This document shows positions 51,715-60,192 of a stretch of 64,000 nt of DNA, piece by piece; position 1 is the stretch's first letter, and every line of letters begins with the position of its first letter. The position numbers and the translations under genes are program-made. The notes under the pieces were generated by a model. That model saw only the letters and a list, made by a program, of their open reading frames with translations, was not told where the DNA came from and ran no database searches. This stretch comes from Nocardia sp. MH4. GTDB lineage: Bacteria; Actinomycetota; Actinomycetes; Mycobacteriales; Mycobacteriaceae. The stretch lies in contig NZ_LPNR01000120.1 in NCBI RefSeq assembly GCF_019266065.1, forward strand, positions 10,640-74,639, written 5' to 3'.

Positions 51715-52713
51715 TCACTCCGGCCCGCCGGCAGGTTGCCGAGCCGTTGTCGCGCCGTATCGGGCGGCGATGGCGGTGGCGCGCGCACGTAGCGAAGCAC
51801 GTAACGACAACGGGGCCAGCGCCTCCGCGTCGGTGCCGAGCTGCCACAGCGCCCATTCGGCGTGCCGCGAGTCCTGGAAGGTCACCTCCAGCCGCAGCCC
51901 GTCGCCGTCGGGCTCTTCGGAACGGACGGCCAGCGCGGTGCGCACCAGTTCCTCTCTGCGCGCCGGGTGTACCCGGACCAGCGCGGCGATCTGGTCACCG
52001 CCGGTGCGGAACCGGGTGCTGCGTTCCTGCCAGGCCCGGTCCAGATCGACCCGGTCCGGTCGCTGTGCCGGTTCGGGCAGCTCCTGGGCGGCGAGCACCC
52101 GCGAGAGCCGGTAGGTGCGGTCCGCGCCGGACCTGGTGGCCAGGAGATAGGCCTGGTCACGCACGATCACGATGCCGATCGGGTCCACCGTCCGCCAGGA
52201 AGGCGCCCGGTCGACCGCCGCGTAGTGGATGCGCAGCTTGTGGCCGGCGAACACCGCGCGGCGGACCTCGGCCGAGATGTCGCCGGGGACCTCGTCGTCG
52301 ACCAGCCGACGCGACAGCAGATCGGTCTCCGGATCGATGAGCAGGCGCTCGGCCACCTCGGCGGCGGTATCACGGTAGGTGTCCGGCAGTGCGTCGACAA
52401 CTTTGAGCATGGCCGAGGCCAGCGCCGAGCCGAGACCGAAAGCCTGTGTGCCGCGCCGTGATCCGGCGACGAGCAGGGCCAGCGCCTCCTCGTGGTTCAG
52501 CCCGATGAGCTCGGTCCGGAAGCCGGGAAGCAGGGCGAAACCGCCGTGTCTCCCGCGTTCGGCGTAGACCGGGACGCCCGCGGACGACAGCGCCTCGATA
52601 TCGCGCAGCACGGTGCGGGTGGACACCTCGAGCTCGTCGGCGAGCTCGGTCGCGGTCAGGCGACCGCGCTGGCGCAGCAACAACACCAGCGACACCAACC
52701 GGTCTGCGCGCAC
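51715..52713 (-). CDS. WYL-domain transcriptional regulator
   Basis: The 332-residue protein has an N-terminal HTH_11 (LLRQRGRLTATELADELEVSTRTVLRDIEALSSAGVPVYAERGRHGG) and a central WYL domain followed by a WCX tail. WYL domains sense nucleotides or nucleic acids. A GTG start at 52713 is used. A perfect inverted repeat lies 20 bp upstream, between it and the divergent Rid gene. Confidence 0.92.
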   Translation of the reverse strand: MRADRLVSLVLLLRQRGRLTATELADELEVSTRTVLRDIEALSSAGVPVYAERGRHGGFALLPGFRTELIGLNHEEALALLVAGSRRGTQAFGLGSALASAMLKVVDALPDTYRDTAAEVAERLLIDPETDLLSRRLVDDEVPGDISAEVRRAVFAGHKLRIHYAAVDRAPSWRTVDPIGIVIVRDQAYLLATRSGADRTYRLSRVLAAQELPEPAQRPDRVDLDRAWQERSTRFRTGGDQIAALVRVHPARREELVRTALAVRSEEPDGDGLRLEVTFQDSRHAEWALWQLGTDAEALAPLSLRASLRARATAIAARYGATTARQPAGGPE

Positions 52714-52732
52714 CCGAAAACCCTACCGAATA

Positions 52733-52751
52733 CACGACACAGGATGTCGTG
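52733..52751. promoter_or_regulatory. Inverted repeat CACGACA-N5-TGTCGTG
   Basis: Two perfect 7-bp arms separated by 5 bp lie in the divergent WYL/Rid spacer. This is the likely operator of the WYL regulator for itself and the Rid gene. Confidence 0.55.
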
Positions 52752-52840
52752 ATTGCTTGCGAGGGTTACCACCACGGCGGCACGGACATCGGTCATCGGA
52801 CCGAGGGCGCCGGTACTTCGACGAATCGAATGGAGCTGAA

Positions 52841-53242
52841 GTGGTACTGGAACGAACTGCGGTCAACCCGGTGACCTGGTCGGTGGCTATGGGATTCAAC
52901 CAGGGCGAACTCGTCGCCGGGCACACCCGGACCCTGTACTGCTCCGGGCAGACGGCGATGAGCGGCGACGGCACGCCGCGGCACGACGGCGATATGGCCG
53001 CGCAGCTGGCGCTGAGCCTCGACAATCTGGCGGCCGTGCTCGCCGAGGCGGGCATGTCACTGGCGAATCTGGTCCGCCTCAACGTCTACACGACCGATGT
53101 CGACGTGCTGTTGCAGCACTACGGCGTGCTGGCGGCCCGGCTGGGCGCGGCCGCGGTGGCACCGGCCACCACGATGCTCGGCGTGACCCGCCTGGCGATT
53201 CCCGGCCAGCTGGTCGAACTCGAGGGAACCGCCGTGGACTGA
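52841..53242 (+). CDS. Rid (YjgF/YER057c) family protein
   Basis: The 133-residue protein matches the Rid fold: LYCSGQTAMSGDGTPRHDGDMAAQLALSLDNLAAVLAEAGMSLANLVRLNVYTTD and the C-terminal LAIPGQLVELEG. The catalytic Arg of RidA is absent from the C-terminal position, so it belongs to another Rid subfamily. GTG 52841 follows GGAG by 6 nt. Family members remove reactive enamines or act on small molecules. Confidence 0.9.
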   Translation: MVLERTAVNPVTWSVAMGFNQGELVAGHTRTLYCSGQTAMSGDGTPRHDGDMAAQLALSLDNLAAVLAEAGMSLANLVRLNVYTTDVDVLLQHYGVLAARLGAAAVAPATTMLGVTRLAIPGQLVELEGTAVD

Positions 53243-53251
53243 GCGCTCGCG

Positions 53252-54238
53252 TCAGGCGACGCGGCGGGACGGGCGTTCCAGCACCTCCGCGAGCGGACGG
53301 CGAGGGCTCGGGGAGACCGGGGGCGCGGTGTGGTGCATCCGGCCGACCCGGACCACGACCTGGGGGTGCGCGCAGTCGTGCAACAGGGTGCGGCGGATGG
53401 TGTCACGGAGTTCGGGGATGCCCAGCGGCTCGGATTGGATGCAAGTCGACAGGCCCATGCTGGTGGCGCCCAGCAGCAGGGCACTGGTCGCCTCGCCCGC
53501 TCGGAGCTGGGCCCGGCGGTCGTCGGTCGCGGTGCAGATCACGACCCAGCCGGCATGGTCGGGGCCCTCGCCGGGGTCGTCGATGCCGGGGTCGCGGAAG
53601 GCGCGCAGCGGGATGGCGTCGGTCCGCCGCGGCAGCACCGTCGTGTGCGAGGGCACGCCGTCGTCGTGACCGGTGTGCCCGCTCCAGGACGCGAGTTCGC
53701 GGAGATAGGCCGCGTCGGTGCGGTGCCGTGCCGCCGCGGCTCGCATCGGCTCGGCCAGCAGGGGGAGCATCTGTTCGGGGATATTCCGGGCGACCGCCCC
53801 GAATTCGACAACCGAGGAGGACAACGCGCGCAAGGCGCCCGCCGGGATCGGTAGCGGCGCGAATCGGCGACGTTCGGATTTCCGCAGCAGAATCGCGGCG
53901 GCGAGCTGAATATCGGAATCGGCGGGCGGCCGCGGCGAAACGGTCACCCGTGCCAGATGGGTCGGATCATCCGGGTCGGGTAGGAATTCGGGACTCGCCG
54001 ACCACCCGGTGACGGCGAGCGCGACGCGCAAATGATGGAGGGCCGCGCCACAACTGACGACCATGGCATGCCCGTCGGGGTCTTCCACCGGCAACTGCCG
54101 GTCGGAATCGCTGAACAGGTCGATCCGCCCGTCGCCGACCTGCCAGCGCCAGGGCTGGGTGTTGTGCACAGACGGCGCCTTCACCGCGAGCTCCAGGGCG
54201 GCGGTCATCGTATCCACATCGAATATCAACGGTGTCAT
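53252..54238 (-). CDS. Acg-family nitroreductase-like protein
   Basis: The 328-residue protein resembles Acg (Rv2032) of mycobacteria: KAPSVHNTQPWRWQ near the start, RKSERRRFAPLPIP, and LGATSMGLSTCIQSEPLG near the end. Acg-type proteins bind FMN but may sequester it rather than reduce nitro groups. GGGAGGG precedes ATG 54238. Dormancy control by DosR is known for Acg, but I found no convincing DosR box here. Confidence 0.9.
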   Translation of the reverse strand: MTPLIFDVDTMTAALELAVKAPSVHNTQPWRWQVGDGRIDLFSDSDRQLPVEDPDGHAMVVSCGAALHHLRVALAVTGWSASPEFLPDPDDPTHLARVTVSPRPPADSDIQLAAAILLRKSERRRFAPLPIPAGALRALSSSVVEFGAVARNIPEQMLPLLAEPMRAAAARHRTDAAYLRELASWSGHTGHDDGVPSHTTVLPRRTDAIPLRAFRDPGIDDPGEGPDHAGWVVICTATDDRRAQLRAGEATSALLLGATSMGLSTCIQSEPLGIPELRDTIRRTLLHDCAHPQVVVRVGRMHHTAPPVSPSPRRPLAEVLERPSRRVA

Positions 54239-54479
54239 TTCACGATCCCTCCTGACGGGATTGCGGCACGCGTTTGTCATTCGCTCGTCCAGACGCGCCG
54301 TAATCGACCATAAGTCGACCCCATCGAATAAGCGAACCCATAACGTTTCAAATACCCTGAAATTGCTCCGCGCTCGCTCGGCCACCTATCGAGCTGACCG
54401 GGGAGATCGTCACCGGGGTTATCGGTTCCGTAACGAAAACAATGGATGCCCTGTGTCGGACGTCTCGCCGTCGAATTGA

Positions 54480-55175
54480 TCAGGGGAGGTCGGCGAAGTG
54501 GACATCGTGGGCAACGGCGGTGGCGTGGAGGCCGTCGGCGGCGGGCTGGATGGCGGTGAGGCGGGCGCCGAGGGGGAGTTGCTGGAGGGGGACGACGAAG
54601 GTGAGGGTGCTGCGCAACAGGGAGAGGGGGACGGTGGGGCCGCCGAGGGTGGAGCGGACCGAGACCGGGGTGACTTCGATGCCACTGTCGGTGGGCGCGA
54701 CGGTGACGAAGACCGTCGCGGGCACCGACAAGCCCGCGACCGGGAAGGTGCCGGTGACACGCAGTCCCTCGGGGCTGTGGGAGATCGACTCCACACCCGC
54801 GGGAGCGAAGCCCTGGACGACGTCGTAGGGGACCACGGCCGTCGCGGTCGCCGTGGCGGCGACGAGGTTCGAGGTGCGGTTGCCGAGCACGTCGGCCAGC
54901 GGGGCGGAGACGTCGGCGAGGGCGACATCGAGATCGTGGACGGACAGGTCCTGGCCGCGCCAGTCGCCGACGCGGATGTCGATGTCGCGGTAGGTGCCGT
55001 CGATGGCCTGGGTCAAGAACGGAACACCCCTGATCTCGACTTCGGGTGGCTGGGCGAGGTCGTACTCGGCGGCGATCGCGCGGCCGATCTCGTTCTGCGC
55101 CAACACGACTGCGACCCGGTCGCCGACGACCAGTCCGATCGCCAGGACGACGATCAGTATCAGCAACGCGCGCAT
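54480..55175 (-). CDS. DUF2993 (LmeA-like) membrane-anchored lipid-binding protein
   Basis: The 231-residue protein has an N-terminal membrane anchor or signal (LLILIVVLAIGLVVG) and the DUF2993 body (GVPFLTQAIDGTYRDIDIRV). LmeA of mycobacteria is needed for lipomannan maturation and binds phospholipids outside the membrane. The length fits the family. It is followed on the same strand by the 86-aa gene upstream. Confidence 0.9.
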   Translation of the reverse strand: MRALLILIVVLAIGLVVGDRVAVVLAQNEIGRAIAAEYDLAQPPEVEIRGVPFLTQAIDGTYRDIDIRVGDWRGQDLSVHDLDVALADVSAPLADVLGNRTSNLVAATATATAVVPYDVVQGFAPAGVESISHSPEGLRVTGTFPVAGLSVPATVFVTVAPTDSGIEVTPVSVRSTLGGPTVPLSLLRSTLTFVVPLQQLPLGARLTAIQPAADGLHATAVAHDVHFADLP

Positions 55176-55258
55176 ACGCTCACCCTCTCGGCCATCCCAC
55201 CATCATGCTGTGGATCGGGCCCGAGTGCGGGCAGGGCGACACCGAAAAGTGGGAACCG

Positions 55259-55519
55259 CTAGCTGGCTCGGACGGTCACCACGGTGTCGGTGCTGGGGAA
55301 TTCGATCACCCGGAGCCGACCGTTGACCAAGTCGATCGTGTCGGCGATCACCCGTCCGGCGTGATGGGCGCCACCGACGAAGCTCGTGCTGATCACCCGG
55401 AAGCTGCGGCGCGGAGTGAGGACGACATCGCCTGTGCGCAGCAGTCCGGCCGAGGTGGCGGCGCCGGGGCAACTCTCGATCGTGTTCTTGCGGCGCTGGC
55501 CGCCGAGCAAACCTAACAC
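55259..55519 (-). CDS. Small hypothetical protein (86 aa)
   Basis: GTG 55519 follows GGAG by 7 nt. The product is beta-rich (TGDVVLTPRRSFRVISTSFVGG, RLRVIEFPSTDTVVTVRAS) with one Cys and no signal. It may be a small beta-barrel. It precedes the DUF2993 gene by 83 bp on the same strand. No family is recognised. Confidence 0.5.
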   Translation of the reverse strand: MLGLLGGQRRKNTIESCPGAATSAGLLRTGDVVLTPRRSFRVISTSFVGGAHHAGRVIADTIDLVNGRLRVIEFPSTDTVVTVRAS

Positions 55520-55703
55520 TGTGTGTCTCCAGTTGTGTCCATCGCGAAAACCCGCGTCCCGCCGCCGTCTCGCGAGCGGGTATCGGAGTCTTCTTACCCA
55601 CCGGCCGCGCACAGGAAACCCCAGGCAACCGGACCGGACGCCGTTCCCGATGAGCGGGAAGGGCCGCAGGCAGGTGCGCGGGCCCGGTCCTACGGTGAGC
55701 GAC

Positions 55704-56591
55704 ATGACAGCAACATCGCACTCCGACGGCGTGGCGAGCACAGTCGTGCCCGGAGTCGCCCTGGTGACCGGTGCCAGCCGCGGCGTCGGCAAAGGCATCG
55801 CGCTGGCGCTCGGCGCCGCGGGCTGGACCGTCTACCTGACCGGCCGGGGCAGCGCCGGTGACGGCGGTCCGCTGGAGGTGGCCGCCGCCGAGGTGAGTGC
55901 CCGTGGCGGCACCGGCATCGCCGTGCGCTGCGATCACCGCGACGATGCGCAGATCGCCGCCGTCTTCGCCCGCATCGCCGGCGAACAGGACGGCCTCGAT
56001 CTGCTGGTCAACAATGTCTGGGCCAATCCCGACGGTTTCGCCGGTTTCAGCGATCCGTTCTGGCGCCGACCGGTCGGCGACTGGGATTCGCTGATCGGCG
56101 TCGGCCTGCGCGCGCACTACGTCGCCGCGGTCGAAGCGGCACGACTCATGGTCGCGCGCGGTCGCGGCGTCATCGCCAATATCTCCTCGTTCGGCACCCG
56201 CGGCTACCTGCATTCGGTGCTGTACGGGATGTCGAAGGCGGGCCTGGACAAGATGGCCGCCGATATGGCGGTGGAACTGCGCGGCACCGGCGTGAGCACC
56301 CTGTCGCTGTGGCCCGGCATCGTGCGCACCGAGCAGGTGCTGGCCCTCGGCGTCGAGGACATCGAGGGTTTCCCGATCGCCGGCGCGGAGACGCCCGAAT
56401 TCGTCGGGCGGGTCGTGCTGGCACTGGCCACCGATCCGTCGATCGGCGACCGCAGCGGCGCCACGGTGATCACGGCCGAGGCGGCGCTCGACTACGGCAT
56501 CACCGACATCGACGGTGGACAACCGGTCTCGCATCGCGCGGCCTTCGGCGGCGGCGCGGTCTTCGGCATTCGAGAAGAAGAGGAACAGTGA
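55704..56591 (+). CDS. SDR family oxidoreductase (DHRS1-like)
   Basis: The 295-residue protein has the NAD(P) motif VTGASRGVGKGIA, the NNVWAN variant of the NNAG motif, catalytic Ser in ISSFGTRGY and YGMSK (Tyr and Lys). NNVW is characteristic of the DHRS1-like group. TACGGT at 55691-55696 lies 7 nt before the ATG. Its stop overlaps the start of a second SDR gene (TGATG), so both work in one pathway, probably on a lipid or steroid alcohol. Confidence 0.92.
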   Translation: MTATSHSDGVASTVVPGVALVTGASRGVGKGIALALGAAGWTVYLTGRGSAGDGGPLEVAAAEVSARGGTGIAVRCDHRDDAQIAAVFARIAGEQDGLDLLVNNVWANPDGFAGFSDPFWRRPVGDWDSLIGVGLRAHYVAAVEAARLMVARGRGVIANISSFGTRGYLHSVLYGMSKAGLDKMAADMAVELRGTGVSTLSLWPGIVRTEQVLALGVEDIEGFPIAGAETPEFVGRVVLALATDPSIGDRSGATVITAEAALDYGITDIDGGQPVSHRAAFGGGAVFGIREEEEQ

Positions 56592-57352
56592 TGGATCTTT
56601 CGGGCAAGGTAGTGCTGGTCACCGGTGGTGCGCGCGGTCTGGGCGCGGCCTTCGCGCACGGAATCGTCGCCGCGGGCGGCAGCGTCGTGATCGGTGACCT
56701 GCTGGACGCCGACGGTGCCGCCGTCGCGGCGGACCTGGGGGAGCGCGCCCGCTTCGTGCACCTCGACGTCACCGACCCGGCCTCGTGGCAGCATGCGGTC
56801 GATACCGCGGTGGAGGCGTTCGGCGCGCTGACCGGGCTGGTCAACAACGCCGGAGTGACCGCCTCGGGCGTTCCGCTGGTCGACGAGCCGTTGGAGACCT
56901 TCCAGCGGGTGATCCAGGTGAACCTGGTCTCGGTCAACATGGGCATCCACGCGGTGGTGCCCGCACTGCGGGCGGCCGGTGGCGGCTCGATCGTCAACAT
57001 CTCCTCGGCCGCCGGACTCGTCGGCCTGGCGCATACGGGCGCCTACGGCGCGGCCAAGTGGGGCGTGCGCGGGCTGACCAAGGTGGCCGCGATCGAACTC
57101 GCGAGCGACCGGATCCGGGTGAACTCGGTCCACCCCGGCATGGTGCTCACCCCGATGACCGCGCCGACCGGCATCGGCCTCGCGGACGGCGGTTTCCCGA
57201 ACGCCCCGCTGGGCCGGGTGGGCCGTCCCGAGGAACTGGCCGGTGCCGTCACCTACCTGCTCAGCGACGCCGCGTCGTACACGACCGGCGCCGAGCTGGC
57301 CGTCGACGGCGGCTGGACCGCGGGCCCGCCGGTCGTCCGCGTCGACGGCTAG
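56591..57352 (+). CDS. SDR family oxidoreductase (classical, 3-alpha/20-beta-HSD-like)
   Basis: The 253-residue protein has VTGGARGLGAAFA, NNAGVTASG, the active-site Ser in ISSAAG, YGAAK, and a terminal DGGWTAGP. These fit the classical FabG-like group that includes the steroid dehydrogenase FabG3. It is translationally coupled to the upstream SDR gene and convergent with the methyltransferase gene. Confidence 0.93.
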   Translation: MDLSGKVVLVTGGARGLGAAFAHGIVAAGGSVVIGDLLDADGAAVAADLGERARFVHLDVTDPASWQHAVDTAVEAFGALTGLVNNAGVTASGVPLVDEPLETFQRVIQVNLVSVNMGIHAVVPALRAAGGGSIVNISSAAGLVGLAHTGAYGAAKWGVRGLTKVAAIELASDRIRVNSVHPGMVLTPMTAPTGIGLADGGFPNAPLGRVGRPEELAGAVTYLLSDAASYTTGAELAVDGGWTAGPPVVRVDG

Positions 57353-57358
57353 CCGCAC

Positions 57359-57862
57359 TCAGCGTCGAACAGCGCGGCGGCACACCAGCATCTGATCGGC
57401 GCCCGCCTGGAATTCGTATCCGACATCGACGATCCGTGTCCGGACCCCGCGCTCGCGCAGATCCGCGCGGAGCCGGTCGAGATCGCGGTAGCGGCTGTGC
57501 GCGCCGAACAACTCCGCCGCGCGCTGCCGGACTGTCAGGTGCTCGGCCGGGTCGGCGAAGAACGTCCACCGGAACTGCTCCGGATGCGCGCGGACGTAGT
57601 CGTTGCCGCGCACGGCCTCGCTGACCGCGGTGGCGGCGACCGCGGTCGTGCCGTCGTCTTCGTAGGCCAGGTCGCAGGCCGTCACGTCCCCGCCGAGCCC
57701 GCGGACCTCGGCGGTGAACCCGGCCGCGCCGCCCGGACAGTCCAGGAGGCGGCGGCGCAGGTCGGCGTCGGTGAGGGCGAACATCGACCGATATTCGCTC
57801 AGCGAGCGAGAGCTGATCAGGAAGCCGCCGAACGGCTGATCGCTGGTGTCGTCGGAAGTCAT
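57359..57862 (-). CDS. Putative SAM-dependent methyltransferase (167 aa)
   Basis: Residues near the start read LLDCPGGAAGFTAEVRGLGGDVTACDLAY, which fits motif I and the acidic end of strand 2 in class I methyltransferases. The rest is short for the family, so this may be a reduced or divergent form. ATG 57862 is chosen over a longer Pro/Arg-rich extension. It converges with the SDR gene. Confidence 0.7.
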   Translation of the reverse strand: MTSDDTSDQPFGGFLISSRSLSEYRSMFALTDADLRRRLLDCPGGAAGFTAEVRGLGGDVTACDLAYEDDGTTAVAATAVSEAVRGNDYVRAHPEQFRWTFFADPAEHLTVRQRAAELFGAHSRYRDLDRLRADLRERGVRTRIVDVGYEFQAGADQMLVCRRAVRR

Positions 57863-58053
57863 GGCCGGTACCCCGTTCTCGTCGGGGCCGCCGACCGGCG
57901 CGGAGCGCGGGTCCGACGCGAGGACGGGATGCGGCCGCTCGGAGGGCGGCCGCACGCACAGTCGATGACGGCCGCTATCGCGGCCACCACTCCTGCGCTG
58001 TCATCGTCACCAGCCCATTGAAGCACAGCACGCCAGCGGTTTTCGGCGCCCGT

Positions 58054-59808
58054 TCACAGCAGGCGTTGCCTGCCGTGGGCGGCGAACTCGGCTGCCAGTT
58101 CCGCTCTGTCGGCTTCGGTCATGTGGTGGTAGCGCGGCAGGCCGCGGCCCGCCCACCGGTGGACCGGTTCGTCGGTGCGCCAGGCCTGCTCCTGGAGTTC
58201 GCGCTTGAGGACCTTGTTCGATCCGGTCACCGGCAGATTCGCCGAGACCCGCACGAATCGCGGCATGCCCTTGGACCCGAGATCGTCCTGAGCGCAGAGG
58301 AACGCGGTGAACTCGTCGAGATCGAAGTGGTCCGGATCGGCGACTTCGACCGCGGCCATGACCTGATCGCCGGAGCGCGGATCGGGCACCCCGAACACCG
58401 CGGCGGCGATGACGGCGGGGTGGCGGCGCAGCACCTGTTCGATCAGCAGCGTCGAAGTGTTCTCGCCGTCGACCCGCAGCCAATCACCCTTGCGGCCCGC
58501 GAAGTACAGGAATCCGTCGGTGTCGATGTAGCCGAGATCGCCGGTCCAGTACCAGCCGTTGCGGATCCGGTCGGCGTCGGCGGCCTCGTTCTTGTAGTAG
58601 CCCTCGAAGACGAGCGCGCCCGCCTTGTCGATCATCTCCCCGATGGCCTCGTCGGGATTGCGGACCCGGCCGTACTCGTCGAGCTCGGCCCGCGCGCACT
58701 CGCGCAGCGTGTCCGGGTCCACCACCGCGACACCGGGACGCGCGGGTCTGCCGAGCGCGGCCGGCGGTGCGGCCGGATCCAGCGCCGCCAGGCTCGGTCC
58801 CTCGCTGGAGCCGTAGCCCTCGTGCAGTTCCGCGCGGAAGCGGCGCCGGAACTCGCGCTGGTCGGCCACCGACGCCTCGGTCCCGAAACCGCGAACCAGC
58901 GCATTGTCGGCGTCCAGCGCGGTTTCGGGTGTCGCGAGCAGGTAGCCCAGCGCCTTGCCGACATAGGTGAAGAAGGTCGCGCCGAAGTACCGCACATCCG
59001 GAAGGAACTGCGACGCCGAGAATTTCGGGGTCAGGCAGACCGTCGCGCCGACCGTCAGCGCGGGCGCCCACAGCGCCATGATGGCATTGCCGTGGAACAG
59101 CGGCATGCAGCAGTAGTCCACGTCGTCACGGACATGCCCGAACTTCGCCGCCGCCGCGTACCCGACCACCGCGAGACGGCGCTGGGTGCACCGCACCGCC
59201 TTCGAGGTCCCGGTGGTGCCGGAGGTGAACAACAGCAGCAGCAGATCCGCCGGCCCGCCCAGCGCCGTGGGCTCGACCCGGTGGGCAGTGACGCGGTCGG
59301 CGTAGTCCGGGCTGTCGACCAGCAGGAACCGGTCCTCGGTGAGGCCGTGATCGAGCTGCCGCAGTCGGGTCATCCCCGCCGCGTCGGTGACGATCAGCTG
59401 ACAGTCGACGTACCGGATGTCCTCGGCCAGCTGTGCATTGCCGCGGGTCGGATTGAGCCCGGCGACGGTGGCGCCCGCCAGGGCCGCCGCGCCCAGCCAG
59501 AAGACGAAATCGGGCACGTTGTCGAGCAGCACGCCGAGGTGGAACGGACCCGCGCGGCGCAGGGCGCGGGCCAGTTCGGCACGGGCGGCCGACTCGCGGA
59601 CGACCGCGTCCCAGGTCCAGTCGGCGTCGCGGGTGCGCAGGCCGAGATGCTGATCGCCGAGCCGGTCGAGCAGCATGGTCGCGATATCCGCGCGGTGCGG
59701 GCTCGGCTGTTCCGTCTGATCCTCCGACAGCTCCACCTCGAGCAACGCCGGATCGGCGAGTCCGGCGGCGAGCTCACCCGGCGGCGGCGCGGTATCGTTC
59801 GCATCCAT
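58054..59808 (-). CDS. Acyl-CoA synthetase (FadD/FATP-like)
   Basis: The 584-residue protein has LLLLLFTSGTTGTSKAVRCT, the substrate-side FGATFFTYVGKALGYLL, YGSSEG, NGWYWTGDLGYIDTDGFLYFAGRKGDWLRVDGENTS and a C-terminal Lys in TGSNKVLKREL. The FATP-like motif and length fit a very-long-chain or steroid-side-chain ligase such as the FadD17 group. ATG 59808 follows GGAGG. It is divergent from a second ligase. Confidence 0.92.
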   Translation of the reverse strand: MDANDTAPPPGELAAGLADPALLEVELSEDQTEQPSPHRADIATMLLDRLGDQHLGLRTRDADWTWDAVVRESAARAELARALRRAGPFHLGVLLDNVPDFVFWLGAAALAGATVAGLNPTRGNAQLAEDIRYVDCQLIVTDAAGMTRLRQLDHGLTEDRFLLVDSPDYADRVTAHRVEPTALGGPADLLLLLFTSGTTGTSKAVRCTQRRLAVVGYAAAAKFGHVRDDVDYCCMPLFHGNAIMALWAPALTVGATVCLTPKFSASQFLPDVRYFGATFFTYVGKALGYLLATPETALDADNALVRGFGTEASVADQREFRRRFRAELHEGYGSSEGPSLAALDPAAPPAALGRPARPGVAVVDPDTLRECARAELDEYGRVRNPDEAIGEMIDKAGALVFEGYYKNEAADADRIRNGWYWTGDLGYIDTDGFLYFAGRKGDWLRVDGENTSTLLIEQVLRRHPAVIAAAVFGVPDPRSGDQVMAAVEVADPDHFDLDEFTAFLCAQDDLGSKGMPRFVRVSANLPVTGSNKVLKRELQEQAWRTDEPVHRWAGRGLPRYHHMTEADRAELAAEFAAHGRQRLL

Positions 59809-60192
59809 CTCGGCACCTCCACTGGCGGGGACTGTCGACCAGACTGTCAGCAGCATGCCGGGTCGCCGCCGCTTTCCACCCCGGTTGTCCCGCTGGATGG
59901 CACGGGCCGAAGTCGGGCGTGGGCTAGGCTCGCCCGCTATCTCATCGAGGCCCGCGCACCACGGTGACCGGAATCGCTCGCGCGGCCCACGAAAGTTTGG
60001 TCACTGTCACCAACGCGACCGGTCTGGTTTCGTAGGGTCGCAAGAATCCGTAGATCTTCCATTCGCCCACGAGCGGGCGCGCCACGATGGGTTCTGGTGC
60101 AGTGCCTGCCGACCGGGCACCGCCGTGGCACGGGGGCCGCGGCGACGAGGCACTTCCCGGCAGTGTGGCCGGGCCGGCGAAAGCGCGAAGAA
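59809..60192. other. 384-bp divergent spacer between two acyl-CoA ligase genes
   Basis: No frame in this spacer has coding character with a plausible start. It must hold both divergent promoters. I saw no clear palindrome. Confidence 0.5.

Noticed and set aside
54239..54479. Search for a DosR box upstream of the Acg-like gene
   Set aside because: No sequence close to the known 20-bp DosR palindrome was found in the spacer.
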